Of a stretch of DNA of 64,000 bases, positions 13,191 to 26,739 are shown piece after piece. Under the pieces are notes generated by a model that was given only the letters and a program-made list of their open reading frames with translations, made no database searches and was not told where the DNA came from. Origin of the DNA: Hyaloscypha bicolor E. Taxonomy: Eukaryota; Ascomycota; Leotiomycetes; Helotiales; Hyaloscyphaceae. Within the stretch, counting starts at the first letter, position 1; every line of letters starts with the position of its first letter. Location of the stretch: NCBI RefSeq assembly GCF_002865645.1, contig NW_020194685.1, positions 820,807 through 884,806 on the forward strand. The letters run 5' to 3'. Made by a program: the position numbers and the translations under genes.

Positions 13191-15140
13191 GCTCTTTTGA
13201 AACTAGTATATTATAAAATATATATATTCTTTTATAGCTTTCTATATTCTAGTTTTCTTTTTCTTAGCTTTAAATTATCTTTATAAAAGACCTTTTACTT
13301 TACTTTTTAAGCCCTAAATACTATATCCGTAATAATATTTAAAGCTTATTTCCTTTAATTCTATAGAGAATTTTAAATAAACTAATTTAGAACTATTAGA
13401 AATATAGGTATTACTAAGATAATAAAACCTCAGAAATACAAGTAATAGATTTCAGAATAATAAAAGCAAAAAGCTTTAGAACTCTTAAAAAAATCAGGTA
13501 TTTATATTTTTATAAATATATATTAATAATATATTAGAAATTCTTTTAAAAACCCGAAAATTAAAGAACCTTAAATAAAGGCTATTCTTTAATTAAGTTC
13601 TAAAATAATAAATACTTATAGGCTAGTAATCTAATTACTATTCTTAAGTCCTATTTTATAATCTTATAGGCCCTATATATATACTAGTAATAAAACTACT
13701 AAGAAAAATATATTAGGAAAAAAATATAATAAATTAACTTTCTAAAATATTATATAATCCGGAATAATATTAATTTCTTTTAAGGCTTTTATTAATTCAG
13801 GTTATTCTATTAGTAGCTCTTCTCGAATTAAATACTTTATTAATATTTCTAGAAGTTTCTTAAATAAATTTATAAAAAAAAGAGCTTTCTTTTTTATTAA
13901 AAAGCTTTTATATATTAATTAGCTTATTATTACTAAAGAACTATATAAATGATCTAAAAAACTAATTATTACTAATTACTAGAAGAATCTTAAAAAGGCT
14001 ATTTTATATAAAATAAGTTATAAAAATACTAAGGGCCTTTTTGAGAATACTAAGCTTTATAATACTAAACTCGAGAATAATATTAAATACTATATAGCTA
14101 TAATAAATTAATTTATAATAGCTTTAGCTATTTCTACTTTATTTATTTCTATTATTTCTATAATTCCGGCTATTCTAAAACTTTATTTAAAGAATTCCGA
14201 ACTATTTCTTATATTTTATATCTTTTTTAGAAATACTAGAATTACTAAATTTCCAGATCTAATTCTCTTTACTAGAAATTATATTATTTTTAATAACTAG
14301 CTAGTTTAGATTAAAAATAAGCTATAAGGAAATACTAATTTATATCTTTTAGAAAATCTCAAAATTATTTATATTTCTAATAGACTTATAAGTAATACTT
14401 TTATTCTAACTAATTCTTATATAAATAAAAATAGTCTAAATTAGTACTATTAGCTCTTAAAGCTATATTCTTACCTAAAGAAGTTATATTCTAATTATAA
14501 TAAAATATAGAATACTTATTATAACTTTAATAAGCTTTAAATATATTCTAGTTAAGTATTTTAGAAGTTTTATATTTTCTTTTTATAATTATTTATAAAA
14601 GATAATATTAGTTTTTAAAATATTAAATATAAACTAAATAAGAAACTTTTACTAAAGCTTTAAAAGTTAATATATATATTATAATAATTCTTCTATTAAT
14701 ATTATACTATTAATAATTAGTAAATTAAGGCTATATATAAGAAAACTAAGAAATATAAAAAAATAGAAACTATTCTAGTATTATATTCTCTTATATTTTT
14801 AAGAATTATATTTCTAAAAAAGAATCTAAGAAGCTTATATTAACTATTCTTATTAAATATATATCTTTTTATAAATATAAGTAATATTTTATAAAAACTA
14901 AAGATCTCTTAATTATTAATTATTATAACTATAATAAGTTTGGCTATTATATTTATTATTATCTAATTAGATATAGTAAGGAAACTAAAATAGCTCTTTC
15001 TAGAATTAAACTAGACTTAGTTCCTATTTTATTAGAATATCTAGTTTTTATTCTAGTAAAGTATTTAAAGAATTCAAGTTCTAATTCTAATATAGAACTA
15101 GAAAACAAGTATTTCTAAAGAAAGTCTTTATTTTAGGAGC
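13191..15140 (+). pseudogene. Gypsy C gag
   Basis: Degenerate plus-strand coding region with many stops. Near its end, 14921-14962 codes Tyr-Tyr-Asn-Tyr-Asn-Lys-Phe-Gly-Tyr-Tyr. The spacing is exactly that of a CX2CX4HX4C zinc knuckle in which every Cys and His has become Tyr (TGT/CAT to TAT). That fixes the identity as a nucleocapsid-type domain and shows how complete the RIP is. Confidence 0.75.
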
Positions 15141-15700
15141 TTATAATATGAATTTAGTAGAAATTAACTTAATTTATCTAATATTATTAATATAAATAAA
15201 TTAGAAATTAAGTTTCTTTCTCTTATTAATACTAGAGCTAATAATTATACTTTTATTAATATAAAGCTTATTTAGCTTATAAAGTAATTTCTAGAAATAG
15301 AATTATAACTCTTTTTTTTATTCTATATTATATATGATTTTAATAGAAAGCTAGCTAAGTTTATTAAAAAAAAATATAAAAGTCTTATTTCTAATTAATA
15401 AATAAAGTATTAATATATTTATAATTATCTTAAATCTTAGAAATTATAATATTATTCTTAGTAGAAAATAGGCTATATATATTAATATTCTAGTTAATTA
15501 TAAAAGATATAAACTTATATAATTAAAGAATAAGTTTAAATCTATATAATTTAGTTATATTATTAGTATTTTTTAATATTAGCTAGAGAAGTAATTTAAT
15601 AAGAAGTATTAAAAAGATATTAATTAATAAGATTCTATTATAAGATATTTCTAAAAATCTTTTATTTTTAAATAGTTTTTATTTTTTTAGACTAATTAGA
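15141..15700 (+). pseudogene. Gypsy C protease region
   Basis: The frame reads FLSLINTRANNYTFINIKL at about 15210-15270, matching the aspartic-protease start of fungal Gypsy polyproteins. There the motif is L.D(S/T)GA: the catalytic Asp is now Asn and Gly is Arg. Confidence 0.6.
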
Positions 15701-15949
15701 AAGAATTATATAAAACTATAAAAAAGAAGCTTTTATAGCCTAATTAAGATATAATATCTAAATAAAAGCTAAAGAAATAGAAAGAGGTCCTTAATAAAAA
15801 ATAAATATTAGATTTAGTTATTTTTATTTTTATAATATTTAATTATATAATTAAAAGAAAAAATAATATTATTAGTTAAATCTCTATTTATAAGATTAAT
15901 AAAAAACATAAAGCTTAAAAAAAGAAGTTATTTCTAGCCTAGAGAATTA

Positions 15950-17400
15950 ATAACTAAAAGAAATAAAGCTTTAATAACTTTAAAGAATATTATTTCCGGA
16001 ATTTAAAAAATATATTTCTATTTTCTCTAAAAAAAAAAATCTAATATTTTTTCTTTTTATAAATTATATAATTATAAGATTTAAATTAAAGGCCTAAAAA
16101 GAACTAAAAATATTAGATATTAATCTCTTTAGTAATAATTTATTTAAGAACTTTTAGAAATTAAGTATTTCTTGAAAAATAATCTAACTAAAGGCTTTAT
16201 TAAAGCTAATTAAGCTTTCTTTACTTTATTAAATCTTTTTATAAAGAAAGTAAATAGAGGTTTATATTTTTATATTAATTTCTATTATCTAAAAGAATTA
16301 ATATTTTCTTTTATTTATTAGTAAGATTTTAAATTAATTATCTAAAGCTAAAATCTATATTAAATTAGATATTTATTAAGCTTTCTATTATATAGCTATA
16401 GACTCGGACTTCCAGAAGCTAATAATATTTCATACTTGCTATAAAGTATATAAATATAATATTCTTTAGAAAAACCTTATAAATAGCCCGGCTATATATT
16501 AATACTATATAAATAATATTTTTTTTAAAATTTTTAAATAACTTTTATATAATATATTTTAATAATATTCTTATTTATTTAAAGAATTTAGTAAAATATA
16601 AATAATATATATAAAAAATACTAGATTTAGATTACTTATATTTTACTAGCCTTTAAATAAATATTAAGAAATTAGAATTTAAGATTATATATATAAAGTA
16701 TTTGGGCTTTATTTTTATATCTAGTATTAAAGTAAAGTCTAATAAAATTAAAGTAATATATAACTAGTAATTCCTAAAAATAATTAAAAATATATAATTC
16801 TTTTTTAGCTTCTATAACCTTTATAAATACTTTATTAGATTTTTTATCTTATTTATAAAAAAGAATATTTTCTTTAAATAATCTAAATAATATTAAAAGG
16901 CTTTTAATTATTTAAAGAAAGCTATAATTTCTATTCTAATATTATAATACTATAATTTAAATCTATTTATAATAATAGAAATAAATATATTTAAAGAAGT
17001 AATTACTAGTTTATTTTTTTAATAAAATTCAGAAATAGGCCTTTAGTATTCTATAGCTTATTTATAATATATATAATAAGGAAATACTTATTATAATACA
17101 AGTATTAGAAAAATAGAAAGCTAAGCTAAAGGGTTTTTAAAATACTTTCTTTAAGATCTATTCTAATTACTATATCTTAGAATATTTTATAATTACTAAA
17201 AAGCTCTTATTTTATTATTATTTTAAGCTTATATATTATTTTAAAAAATTAAATAAGTAAGTAAATACTTTATTATAAAAATAAAATAAAGTAAATACTT
17301 AGAACTAGATTAAGAAAAAGCTATAAACTTAAATACTTTTTTCTAGAAATAAGATTAATTTAGAGATTATTTATAACTTATAGCTTATAATAATACTTTA
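15950..17400 (+). pseudogene. Gypsy C reverse transcriptase and RNase H
   Basis: RT blocks are visible in order: KAKIYIKLDIY*AFYYI near 16345-16400 (family KLDI..AFH.I), then FHTCYKVYKYN, then a PA.YQ.Y.N block near 16480. The metal site at 16555-16569 reads Tyr-Phe-Asn-Asn-Ile where YLDDIL is expected; both Asp are lost. YIKYLGFIF near 16695 matches the thumb KYLGFI motif. RNase H follows near 16970 as LFIIIEIN.FKEVIT, in which the catalytic Asp of ETDAS is gone. Stops occur at Gln and Trp sites. Confidence 0.85.
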
Positions 17401-17859
17401 TAAAATTAATTTATTTAATCCGAAATTTAATTCTAAAAACCAAATATATATTAAAAACTTTCTAGAAAAAAATATTTTTATTAAAAATATAATTTCCTTA
17501 AAAAAAGATATTTTCTTAAAAGCTTTACTAGTAAACTCTATTATAATTACTTTTATAAAAGTATTATTAGAAGCTCCCGCCAAATATAATAACTTATAAC
17601 TTATAAATAAGATTTTATAAAATAATTATATATTATTAGATCTAAAAAAGCTATATATAATAGCTTAAACTAAAAGTAATATCTGAATATTATAAGATAG
17701 TCTTTTTTTATATTATAAAAGACTTTATATTATAGAGAATAAAATAACTTCTAAACTATTTTTATAAATTATTCTAATTTATAAAATATATAATAAATTT
17801 CTTTTTAGATATTCTAGATATATAAAGCTTTATTAGCTATTAAAAAAGTAATATTACTA

Positions 17860-18760
17860 GCTATTTATAAGTAAGAATACTAATTAATATTATAGTAATT
17901 ACTATATTTATAAAAAATTATATATATCTAAAAATAAAAAGCCTAGTTTATTTTATTTCTTTCTAGTTCCTAATTACTTCTAGTAATATATTATTATAGA
18001 TTTTAAAAGCTATTTGAAAAGCAAATTAGGCTATAATATAATTACTTATTTAAGTACTTAATTATAATTCTTATATAAGATATAATTATAGCCAAATAGC
18101 TAATACTTTTATTTTAATTTTATATAATATATTAAATAAGTATTTCAGAAATAATTATATTAGATTAGAAACCCTAATTTATATCTGATTTTTAGAGCGA
18201 ATTTTATATAAGAATTAGTATAAAGCTTAAGCTTTTAATAATTAATTATTTTTAAATAAATAAATAAATAAAGATTATTAATTAGTACTTTAATGAAAAA
18301 TTATATCTATATATTAATTATTATTAGGATAACTAGAATAAATAGATTACTATAATTAATTATTAATAAGCCTTTTTTTAGTATAAAACTATTAGCTAGT
18401 TTCTATTTATAATTAAAAAGAACTATAAGCTTTATATTTCTCTAGACTAGAATTTCCTTATTAAAGCTAGCTTACCTAATAAGAAGCTAAATAGAAATAA
18501 AACTAAAGTATTAGTAAATTAATTATATAAATTATAATAATTTATCTAAGGTTATATAAAGCAAATATAGAAATAATATATAATATAAACTAATAAATAC
18601 TATTATCTAATTAATTTTAAAATCGGAAATAAAATATAAAGTATTATAAAGTACTAGAAATCTAATTATTTGAATTAGAAGCTAGAGAACTAAATAAAGA
18701 ACCTATTTGAGATTCTAGAATAATATAATTATTTCTTTCTTTTAAAGCTATTAGAAATTA
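17860..18760 (+). pseudogene. Gypsy C integrase
   Basis: The integrase core reads, in stop-interrupted form, VPN...YYI.DFKSY.KSKLGYNIITYL from about 17970. The first catalytic Asp in IDF is preserved. A second block near 18140-18200 reads ISD-like with PNLYLIF..., where the second Asp is doubtful. The segment follows RNase H as expected in Ty3/Gypsy. No chromodomain was recognised. Confidence 0.7.
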
Positions 18761-19276
18761 TAAAAATATATCTAGTTTTTTATATAAAAAAGCTATAAAA
18801 AAACCCTAGAATTCTTTACTAAATTAAATAAATCCGGAACTACTTCTATTAGTATTAGAGAATAGTAAATAAGAGTATAGTATTAAATAGGTTATTATAG
18901 TTAAGCTAATAAGAAATAAGCTAAAGTATAAAGTTTAATAAGTTAGTTAGAATAAGAATCTAATATAATATCTAGCTTTAGTATTAAATAGTAGCCTCTT
19001 AGTTTTATAGAGCTTTTATAATAATAATATTAATATATTGGAATTTTTATGAAACCTATAATACTAGCTAGATTATATAAAAAATAATATTTATTTAGAA
19101 TTATATAGAAATAATAATAAATCTTTCTAAATTATATATTAAAAATACCTGCCTTTTATATATAATATTTATATTCGAGATATTAGCTTATTTTAAGGAA
19201 AAGAATAATATAAAATTAGATAAATTAATAGCTTTTATAAAGCTTAAGAATAAGCTTATTTTAAAAGAGAAAATAA

Positions 19277-19412
19277 TATTATAATTTCTAGAATACTCGA
19301 TATCTGAGATATTTAGCCAAATGTTAAATATTTTCTAGATATATATAATATAGCTGCTTTATTAAAGAAATATACTTGAAATATATTAGAGATATTTAGA
19401 AGACTAAGCCCC
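19277..19412 (+). repeat. 3' LTR of Gypsy C
   Basis: It matches 13058-13190, beginning TATTATAATTTCTAGAATAC and ending near ACTAAGCCCC. The LTR of Copia D begins five bases later, so D is inserted at or next to this LTR end. Confidence 0.8.
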
Positions 19413-19417
19413 TTTAG

Positions 19418-19570
19418 TATTAAATGTAATTAGATAACTATACTAATTATATATAAGGCTAACTAGCTAATATTAAAATATATATAAATAGAGCTTTTCT
19501 CTTAATAAATTCTATAAAGTAATTAATTATTTCAAGACCTACTTATTCTTATATATATAACTATTTAATA
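19418..19570 (+). repeat. LTR of Copia D
   Basis: It shares the start TATTAAAT, the internal ATATATAAGGCTAACTAGCT and the end ATTTAATA with the B LTRs (24649-24809, 33115-33275). It is more diverged and slightly shorter. Confidence 0.8.
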
Positions 19571-19589
19571 GATTCTGAGCCCGGCAACT

Positions 19590-22230
19590 TCCTATATATA
19601 AAGCTAAGTTATTTTCAAATCCAATTATATTAGAATAAATTACTCTAATTATATTAAAGAATATAAGGATATATGCTTCTATATTATCTCATTTTACTAG
19701 CTATTAAGAATAGTTAAATATAAACCCCTATTTATAATAAACCTATAATTAATAACTTATATAATCTCTAAAAAGCAGAATAAGACTAACTCTTTACTTA
19801 TCTCCGGAATAATCTAATTATCCCGAGAAATTAATATCTTATCTGGAACCTATATTTACTTAGCTCCTAACCTCTTTATATTAGAGATTTTATTAACTAG
19901 TCTCGGAACTTAATATTAAAACAGAGCCTTAAACTAAGTAAGATACTAAAGCCTCGAGAATATAGATCTGAAATAAGCTAAATAAAGAAAAATCTAATAT
20001 ACTAATATTTAACCTAATAGAAACTTTCTTTATTAAACTTCTGAATTTTATATACTTTATTAATTATAGATTAGAATATAGTTAAAGAAATAATAAGCCA
20101 AGAGCTATAAGTAACCTTAAAACATATATTTCCTATAGATAATTTCTTTATTATATTAGAAGAATTTATCTTTATAAGAACTTATAAGATTACTTGCCCT
20201 TAAATAATACTTTTCTTTAAACCAGATCTGTTTTCTTACTATATTTATATACTTATTAATACTTCTATTAAATCTTTTAACTTTAAAGCTAATTAAGACT
20301 CTAATCCTAATTATATAAATCTATTAAATTCTAAAGCTATTTCTAAATACTCTTATATAAATACTCTGGCCTCTAAATTTATTAGTCTCAGATTACTTTT
20401 ATTTATACTACTTTTTAGTCTTTAAGTTAAGACTTAGATAGTAGATTAATAAAAGAGATTTAATTGAGTAATTACTAATTATTATATAATTATAAATAAA
20501 TAAGATTAATATAATATTTACTAATTACTTTATAATAAGCTATTTAATTAGATAAGTAATATTTAATAATAGCTTTAAAGACTAAATCATTTATTTCTTT
20601 TATTCTTGCCTCTATATTAGACCTTAATAAATCTAATTAGGTTAACTAGTATAGATATATTAAAGATAATTTTATTAATAAATACTATTTCTACTAAAAG
20701 ATTATAGATAAAGACTTTAAATAACTAATTAGACGGCTTTTCTTTATTCTAGAAAAGATAAAAAAGGTCTATTAGATATGTTTTAATAAATAAAACGAAT
20801 TTCAAGTATAAGAAAGAAATATAGTAAATAGTAAGTTTAGTCCGACTATATTACTATTTATAAAAATAAAAGAAAATGCTATTTTTAGTATTACTAATAA
20901 AAATAATCTAAAGATTCTTTTTATAGATCTTAAACTCCGTTTTTACTTATAAGATATTATAACTTTTAATAAACTATAAAATAACCTCTTTAATCTCTAG
21001 CTAAATAATATATTAAATATTATAGAATATAATAATAAATTCGTCTGTTTTAATAGCGAGTTCTAGCTTCTCTTTAAATATATCTATTTATTTATTACCT
21101 AAATAATAGGGCTTTACCTAAATAACCTTTTATTTATATATAATACTTTCAAATTATATTAAATATTAAGAAATAACTTTATTAATTCTAATAAAATAAA
21201 TATAATATTATTAGAACTAATATAATTTCTATCTAGCCAAATAATATTACTCTTATATATTATAAGAAGAAAAGAAGCTAATAATAAGAAATACTAGTAT
21301 TATAAAAAACTTTATTATATTAATAATAAATATATTATTAAATATTTATATTTTAAGGCTATATATAAGAGGAAGATTAAAGAGAAATAAGAGAACTAGA
21401 AAAATAAAAAGATATAAAAATAAAAAGATATAAAAATAAAAAGATATAAAAACAAATAATAACTTATTAAAATAAGAGAAGTTAAAATCCTATATTTATC
21501 TTATAATTTATAAATATATCTCAAATTCCTGATTTATACTTGCCTTTAACTTTAAAGATTAGTAATTATAAATTAATTAACGAGTATTCTTTTAAATAAC
21601 CTATATTTAGTAAAATAAGATAATCTCTAGACTAAAGCCAGCTATTAATATATAAACAAGATATTAACTTAAATAACTTTATATTTAAATCTTTAGTTAT
21701 ATATTATTCTTATATATAAATAGATAGCTTTATTTATTTCCGAAATACTTCTTTTATTTATTATTTTCTTTTCTTTATTCTAAGATATATATAAAAATAT
21801 AATTCAGATTATTTTTTATATTTTATAGTTATATCTTTAATTTTTTCTTTATAAAATATCTTCTTATATTTTAAAGATCTTTATATTTCTTAATACTAAT
21901 AACCTTTTAGTTCTCTTTAGTAAAACCTATTAGATATTTAAGTTATTAGAATTAGAGTTACTTTTAATTATCTTTATTCTTAATAGCAAATATATTTAAT
22001 ATATAATATATAAATAAGAATTATTTAAGTTAATTTAACTATTTAATACTAGGGAAATTAATAAAGTTACTAGTATTAGAAAATATATTTTAAAGTTTTA
22101 TAAAAAAGAAATAATTATTCTATTAATACTTATAATAAAAAAAGATATTAGATAGCTTTAAATTAATAATATTATATATTATCTAGAGCTAGAAATAAAT
22201 CTGCTTTTATATTTGAACTTTATTTAATAA
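19590..22230 (+). pseudogene. Copia D gag-protease remnant
   Basis: Collinear with the gag and protease of B. The zinc knuckle position near 21300 reads KYYYIK-like Tyr-rich sequence, and the conserved basic stretch after it has become low-complexity AAAAATAAAAAGATAT units near 21400-21455. The block before the break (near 21900-22200) aligns with B at 27100-27480. Too many stops to define a product. Confidence 0.6.
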
Positions 22231-22239
22231 AATATAAAA

Positions 22240-22780
22240 GTATAATTTAAAGATAATAGTACTACTTTTATATTATATAAAAGAAGTGAGTTATATAAAG
22301 TATAAAAGATAATCTATTACTATATAAGAGAAGTACTACTTTTAAGGTATTACTTATATTATATTATAGTAATATAACTTCTATTATTTATATAATAATT
22401 ACTATTACTAGAGATACTAATAACGTTTTTATTATAATAAAAAACAAAACAAATACTAAGAAAGAATAGCTAATTAAATAAAAGAACTACTAAAATAAGT
22501 TCTATTATTCTTCTAATTACCTAAGACTAGAGTCTAGCTATTATAGGTATTATATAATTATATCTCTAAGATTACTAAAAACTAGAGATATAACTAGGTA
22601 TTATAAATATATCTATCTAATTACCTAAAACTAGAAGTATAAGGCTATGAGTTACTAGTATACTCTAGTTACTAAAGACTAGAAAAAGTATTATATAATA
22701 TATATATAATTATAGTAATATAAGTATAAAGATATTATAATAGTTTCCTAAAAAAGAAGTTTAAAATAACTTAATTAGAA
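22240..22780. repeat. Non-coding stretch with four spaced copies of a short motif
   Basis: Immediately after D breaks off, a motif of the form TTACYAARACTAGA recurs at about 22518, 22571, 22619 and 22668, roughly every 50 bp. AGTACTACTTTTA also occurs twice (about 22258 and 22336). No coding potential is visible. It could be an old tandem repeat or the untranslated end of the minus-strand frame at 22780-24240. Confidence 0.45.
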
Positions 22781-24240
22781 TATATATATATATTTACTTC
22801 TTCTTTTTTATAAAGTTCTTTATAAATAAGCCCTCTTATATTAATATAAAGCCCGGAGAAATATTATATACTTTCTTTATAGTTTCATTCTTAAATTTAT
22901 TCTTTATTATCTTAATATATCCTAGTAATACTTTAAAATATTTATACTTTAGAATAATAACTTTTATATTCTTAATTATTTCTTATTTTATATTTTTAAT
23001 AAACTTTATATTAGAGGGGCTAGTAATAGTATTATAACGGGCTCATTAACCGGATAATTACTTCTTGGCTAAAATATTATTATTATTATAGTTATTATTA
23101 CTTTCTTTAGAAATTAATAAGAAATAATATAATATAACCTATTACTTTTCAGGAATTAATAAGAAATAATATAATATAACTTATTAGTCTTTTATAACTA
23201 TATCTTAATAATATAATATAACTTATTAGTTTTCTATAATTATATCTTATTATTTTACTAAAACCTCATTATTTTACTTAAGTATAAGCTTATATAAAGC
23301 CTAATTACATATCTTAATAATAGTTTTATTATTAATATTAAGCTAAATAAATAAGGGTTTATATAGAAAAGGAAGTCTATTTCTCTTTATAAAAAGAAAT
23401 ATAATATTATTAATAGCAGTATTAATAATAGTATTATAATAAGTCTTTTAGACTTTATAAATAATTTCCTTAATCTTATTATTATACTTTTTATTCTCTA
23501 TTATACTAATAAGATTATTTATATTATTAGCTAATATATTATAGATAAATAATATATTCCGGCTAACCCGAAATGCCTTCTTTATATAAGTAGCAAGTTA
23601 TATATTTATATTAAGAATTTATTAAGTAATATGCTTTATTTTTTAAAGTAGTTTATTATTAATCTTATTCTCGGCCTTTAGAAGTCGGCCTAATTCTTGC
23701 TTCTTAGAATTTGGCTACTTAATATTAATATAACTACTCTTATACTTATTTAATCTTATTATAAGAATATTATATATAAGTACTAGTACCGGATTTAATA
23801 TAATAGAAATCCTTATTATAGTAGAAGTATTTATTATAGTAAGCAAGTATAAGTATTTATAAATTTAGTTAAGTTAGGCTTTTATATTAGTATTTAGCTT
23901 ATAATACTTACTAAGGGAAATATACTTAATAAAGTTATTATAAAGGCTAAAATATTCTTTAATATTTACTAACTTAAATATAAGACTAGACTTTAACTTA
24001 TTATTAATATAATAATATAGTACTAATAATAAAAGCTTGGCCGGAATTAGTAAGTTCTATATAATAGCTAGGCTACTACTTATATTTATAATTAATATAA
24101 TATATTCGGAGTTATATAAGATTCTGGTTTAGTAATAAAAAGAGAAAGTATTAAAATATATAAGATATATTAATAAATATTAAAAATTAAATATATAAAT
24201 AGCCTTATTTTTATAAGAGATTATAATAAATTACTAAATT
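22780..24240 (-). pseudogene. Unidentified degenerate coding stretch
   Basis: Much of this stretch can be read on the minus strand as one frame whose stops are mostly TAA or TAG. The readable part is Lys/Asn/Leu-rich, with short blocks such as KKQELGRLLKAENKINNKLL near 23660 and KAFRVSRNILFIYN near 23570. The latter part resembles a long helical protein. I do not recognise a family; a retrotransposon structural protein or a DNA-transposon product are both possible. It lies between truncated D and element B. Confidence 0.4.
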
Positions 24241-24648
24241 GGGTCTAGCTATTTTATAACGAGAATAATAATATTATATAGTAATTATAAGAAAAGTAAT
24301 ATTTAATAATAATATATATCTTACTATTATTATTATTTTCTGAGGCAATTATAATAATAAGAGGCTAGCTTTATTACTAGTCTAGTCTTATATTCTTATA
24401 CTAGTTCTTTCGCGTTTCCTAATAGCTTAATAAGAAACTACTAGTTATATTTATTACTCTAATTCAGGTATTTAATAAAATATTCTAGATTCTTCTTATT
24501 ACTATAATAAGTATATCTCTTATTAATTATATATTTTAGCTTCTAGCTTTTCTAGTCTTTATTATTTCTCTTAATACCCTCTATAAGTTATATGCCCTTA
24601 ATAAGTTCTTTACTAAATAGGTTAGGGCTCTTTAGTACTAGTTATAAG
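24241..24648. other. Intervening sequence left of Copia B
   Basis: No gene or repeat recognised. It is less AT-biased than its surroundings and ends with ATAAG, the left duplication of B (24644-24648). Confidence 0.4.
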
Positions 24649-24809
24649 TATTAAATATAGTTATATAATATATTATATATATATAACTATATATAAGGCT
24701 AACTAGCTAGTATAAATATATATATAAAGTAAGCTCTGCCCACCTCCTATTCTATAAGAGATTAATTAAGATCTAATCTACTTATATATATACGTATATT
24801 TATTTAATA
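24649..24809 (+). repeat. 5' LTR of Copia B
   Basis: It runs from TATTAAATATAG to ATTTAATA; RIP of TG...CA ends explains both termini. It is directly followed by the primer-binding-site candidate. Confidence 0.92.
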
Positions 24810-24828
24810 GGTTCTGAGCCCGGCGACT
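24810..24828 (+). promoter_or_regulatory. Candidate primer-binding site of Copia B
   Basis: GGTTCTGAGCCCGGCGAC sits right against the LTR end and is kept in D (GATTCTGAGCCCGG at 19571), where most other sequence is eroded. Position fits a tRNA primer site; the tRNA was not identified. Confidence 0.5.
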
Positions 24829-24839
24829 TCTATAAAGCT

Positions 24840-26720
24840 AAGTTACCTAATCTAATTTATTACTTTATAAACAGATAATTCTAACCCAAAAGTGCTTGGC
24901 TCTATAAGCCTTTATATAAAATCAAATTAAGGATATAGATCCTTTAATTACTATTAAAATTACCGAGATATTAGATTTTCTTCTTATCTCAGGAAATAAT
25001 AAATATAATTCTCTAGATATTCTCGGATCTATTTAGTAATTTATACCTTATATAAAAGAATTAATATAAGCTTTCCCTTATTTCCGAAGCTAATGAATTA
25101 ATTATTCTTATAAGCTATTCTTATCTCCTAATCTTCTAATATTAGAGTTTTCTATTAGTTTAAGAGCTATATGAATACCAAGATACTAGTAGACCCAATA
25201 ATATGGTTCTAGTAAACCTTAATTAATAAGAATTCTAATACTCTAATTTCTAAACTTATCTATTTCTTTTATTAACTAATCTCTCTGTCTTACTTAACTA
25301 ATAATAGAACAGATAGTCGAAGAGCTAATAGCCCAAGAGCTATAAGCGGTTTTAAAGCAGGCGTTTTCTATAAATGAAATATTTATCTTATTAAGAAATA
25401 CTCGAACTTATAGAATTACTTAATTATAAGATATACTTCTCTTCTAACCTGACCTGTTCTCTTACTATATATATACCCTTATTAATACTCTAATTAAATC
25501 CTTTAATACTAAATCCGATTAAGACTCTAATTCTAATTATACTAATTCAGAAATCGAACTTCCTCTCTCCGAATATACTTATCCAGATACTAAGGCCTCA
25601 AGCTCTTTAAACCCTAGATCTCTATTACCTATATCCTTCTTTAGTTATTGAGTTAAGACCTGGAATACGGATATATAGGAAAGATTTAACTAAAAAATTA
25701 TTAAATACTATATAGCTTTAACTAAACCAGATTAATAATTCCTTTACCGAGTACTTTATATCTAATTATTTAACTAAACAGGCAATATTTAATAATGGCT
25801 TTAGAGACTAGACCGTTTGCCTCTTCGGCTCTTACTACTATTCCGGAACTTAATGAATCTAACTAGGTTAACTAGTATTAAAGAATTAATAATACCCTTA
25901 TTAATAAGAACTACTTTTACCGGAAGCTTCTAGATAGAATTCTCTCTAGGTCAGTCAGACTTATAAAGTCTCCCGTTAAAATATAAGAGGCTTATTAAGC
26001 CCGATTTAATAAGTGAGAGGAACTTTAAGTTTAAGAGAGAAGTATTATAAGTAGTAAGCTTAGTCTAACTACTTTTCTCTATATTAAAACAAAGAGATAT
26101 AATCTTATAAAAGGCATATAAGAATCCGATCTCAAGCTATTCTTTACCTCTCTTAAGAAGTAATTTCGCCCGTAAGGCATTACTATCTTTAATTACTTCT
26201 AAAGTAATTTCCTTAATCTTTGCCTTAATAATTATATTAATATTATGAAATATAATAATATATTTATAAGACTTAATAGTAAACTATCTTTTCTCTCTAA
26301 AAGTACCTAACTACCCGTATCCTGAATAGTAGGGCTATATCTAAATAATCTCCTATTTATATATAATATTTTTAAATTATACTAGATCTTCTATAATAAT
26401 TTCGTTAATATAGCTAAAGTAAATATAATTCTCTCCGAACTTATATAAGCTATATAAAGAGAAAAGGCTCTAATATAATAACTATCTGGCCAAACTACTC
26501 TTTTATTATATATAAATTAAAGAGAAGATAAGACGGATATTAAATATAAATACTATAGAAAACTATACTATACTAAAGTAGAATATATAATCAAGTATCC
26601 TTACTTAAAAGCCGCCTTCGAGAAATGTCTTAAAAAGAAATAAGAATACCGAGAAAAGAAATAAGTAAAATAGAAGTCAAAATTATTCTCTAGAAACTAA
26701 CTTGCTTCTAAATAAAAGAA
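24840..26720 (+). pseudogene. Copia B gag
   Basis: Plus-strand frame with stops at Gln/Trp positions. The zinc knuckle near 26530-26590 reads KYKYYRKLYYTKVEY, which has the spacing of CX2CX4HX4C with Cys and His turned to Tyr. It is followed by a charged stretch (KKK*EYREKK), usual for Copia gag. Role in the intact element: particle protein and RNA binding. Confidence 0.7.
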
Positions 26721-26739
26721 GCCCTTAATAACTACCTAT

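Larger units (their letters stand above)
13058..19412 (+). mobile_element. Ty3/Gypsy LTR retrotransposon C, heavily RIPed
   Basis: Short LTRs (about 133 bp) at 13058-13190 and 19277-19412 flank, in order on the plus strand: gag with a mutated zinc knuckle, protease, RT, RNase H and integrase. This is Gypsy order. TTTAG precedes the left LTR (13053-13057), and TTTAG lies after the right LTR (19413-19417), a likely 5-bp duplication. Base composition is extreme and all catalytic motifs are altered, so this is one of the older insertions. Confidence 0.85.
19418..22240 (+). mobile_element. Copia element D: 5' part only, same family as B
   Basis: It begins with a 153-bp LTR (19418-19570) that aligns with the LTRs of element B, followed by the shared leader TTCTGAGCCCGGC. 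Downstream sequence runs parallel to B through gag and protease (matching about 24810-27480 of B) and then stops abruptly near 22240. No 3' LTR belonging to D was found. The copy is more AT-rich than B and full of stops. Confidence 0.75.

Noticed and set aside
17398..17583. 61-codon minus-strand open frame
   Set aside because: It lies antisense to Gypsy C, in extremely AT-rich sequence, with no family resemblance.
22740..22800. Runs of TA dinucleotides and A/T tracts as replication origin or centromere signal
   Set aside because: Such tracts occur throughout RIPed DNA and give no specific evidence.
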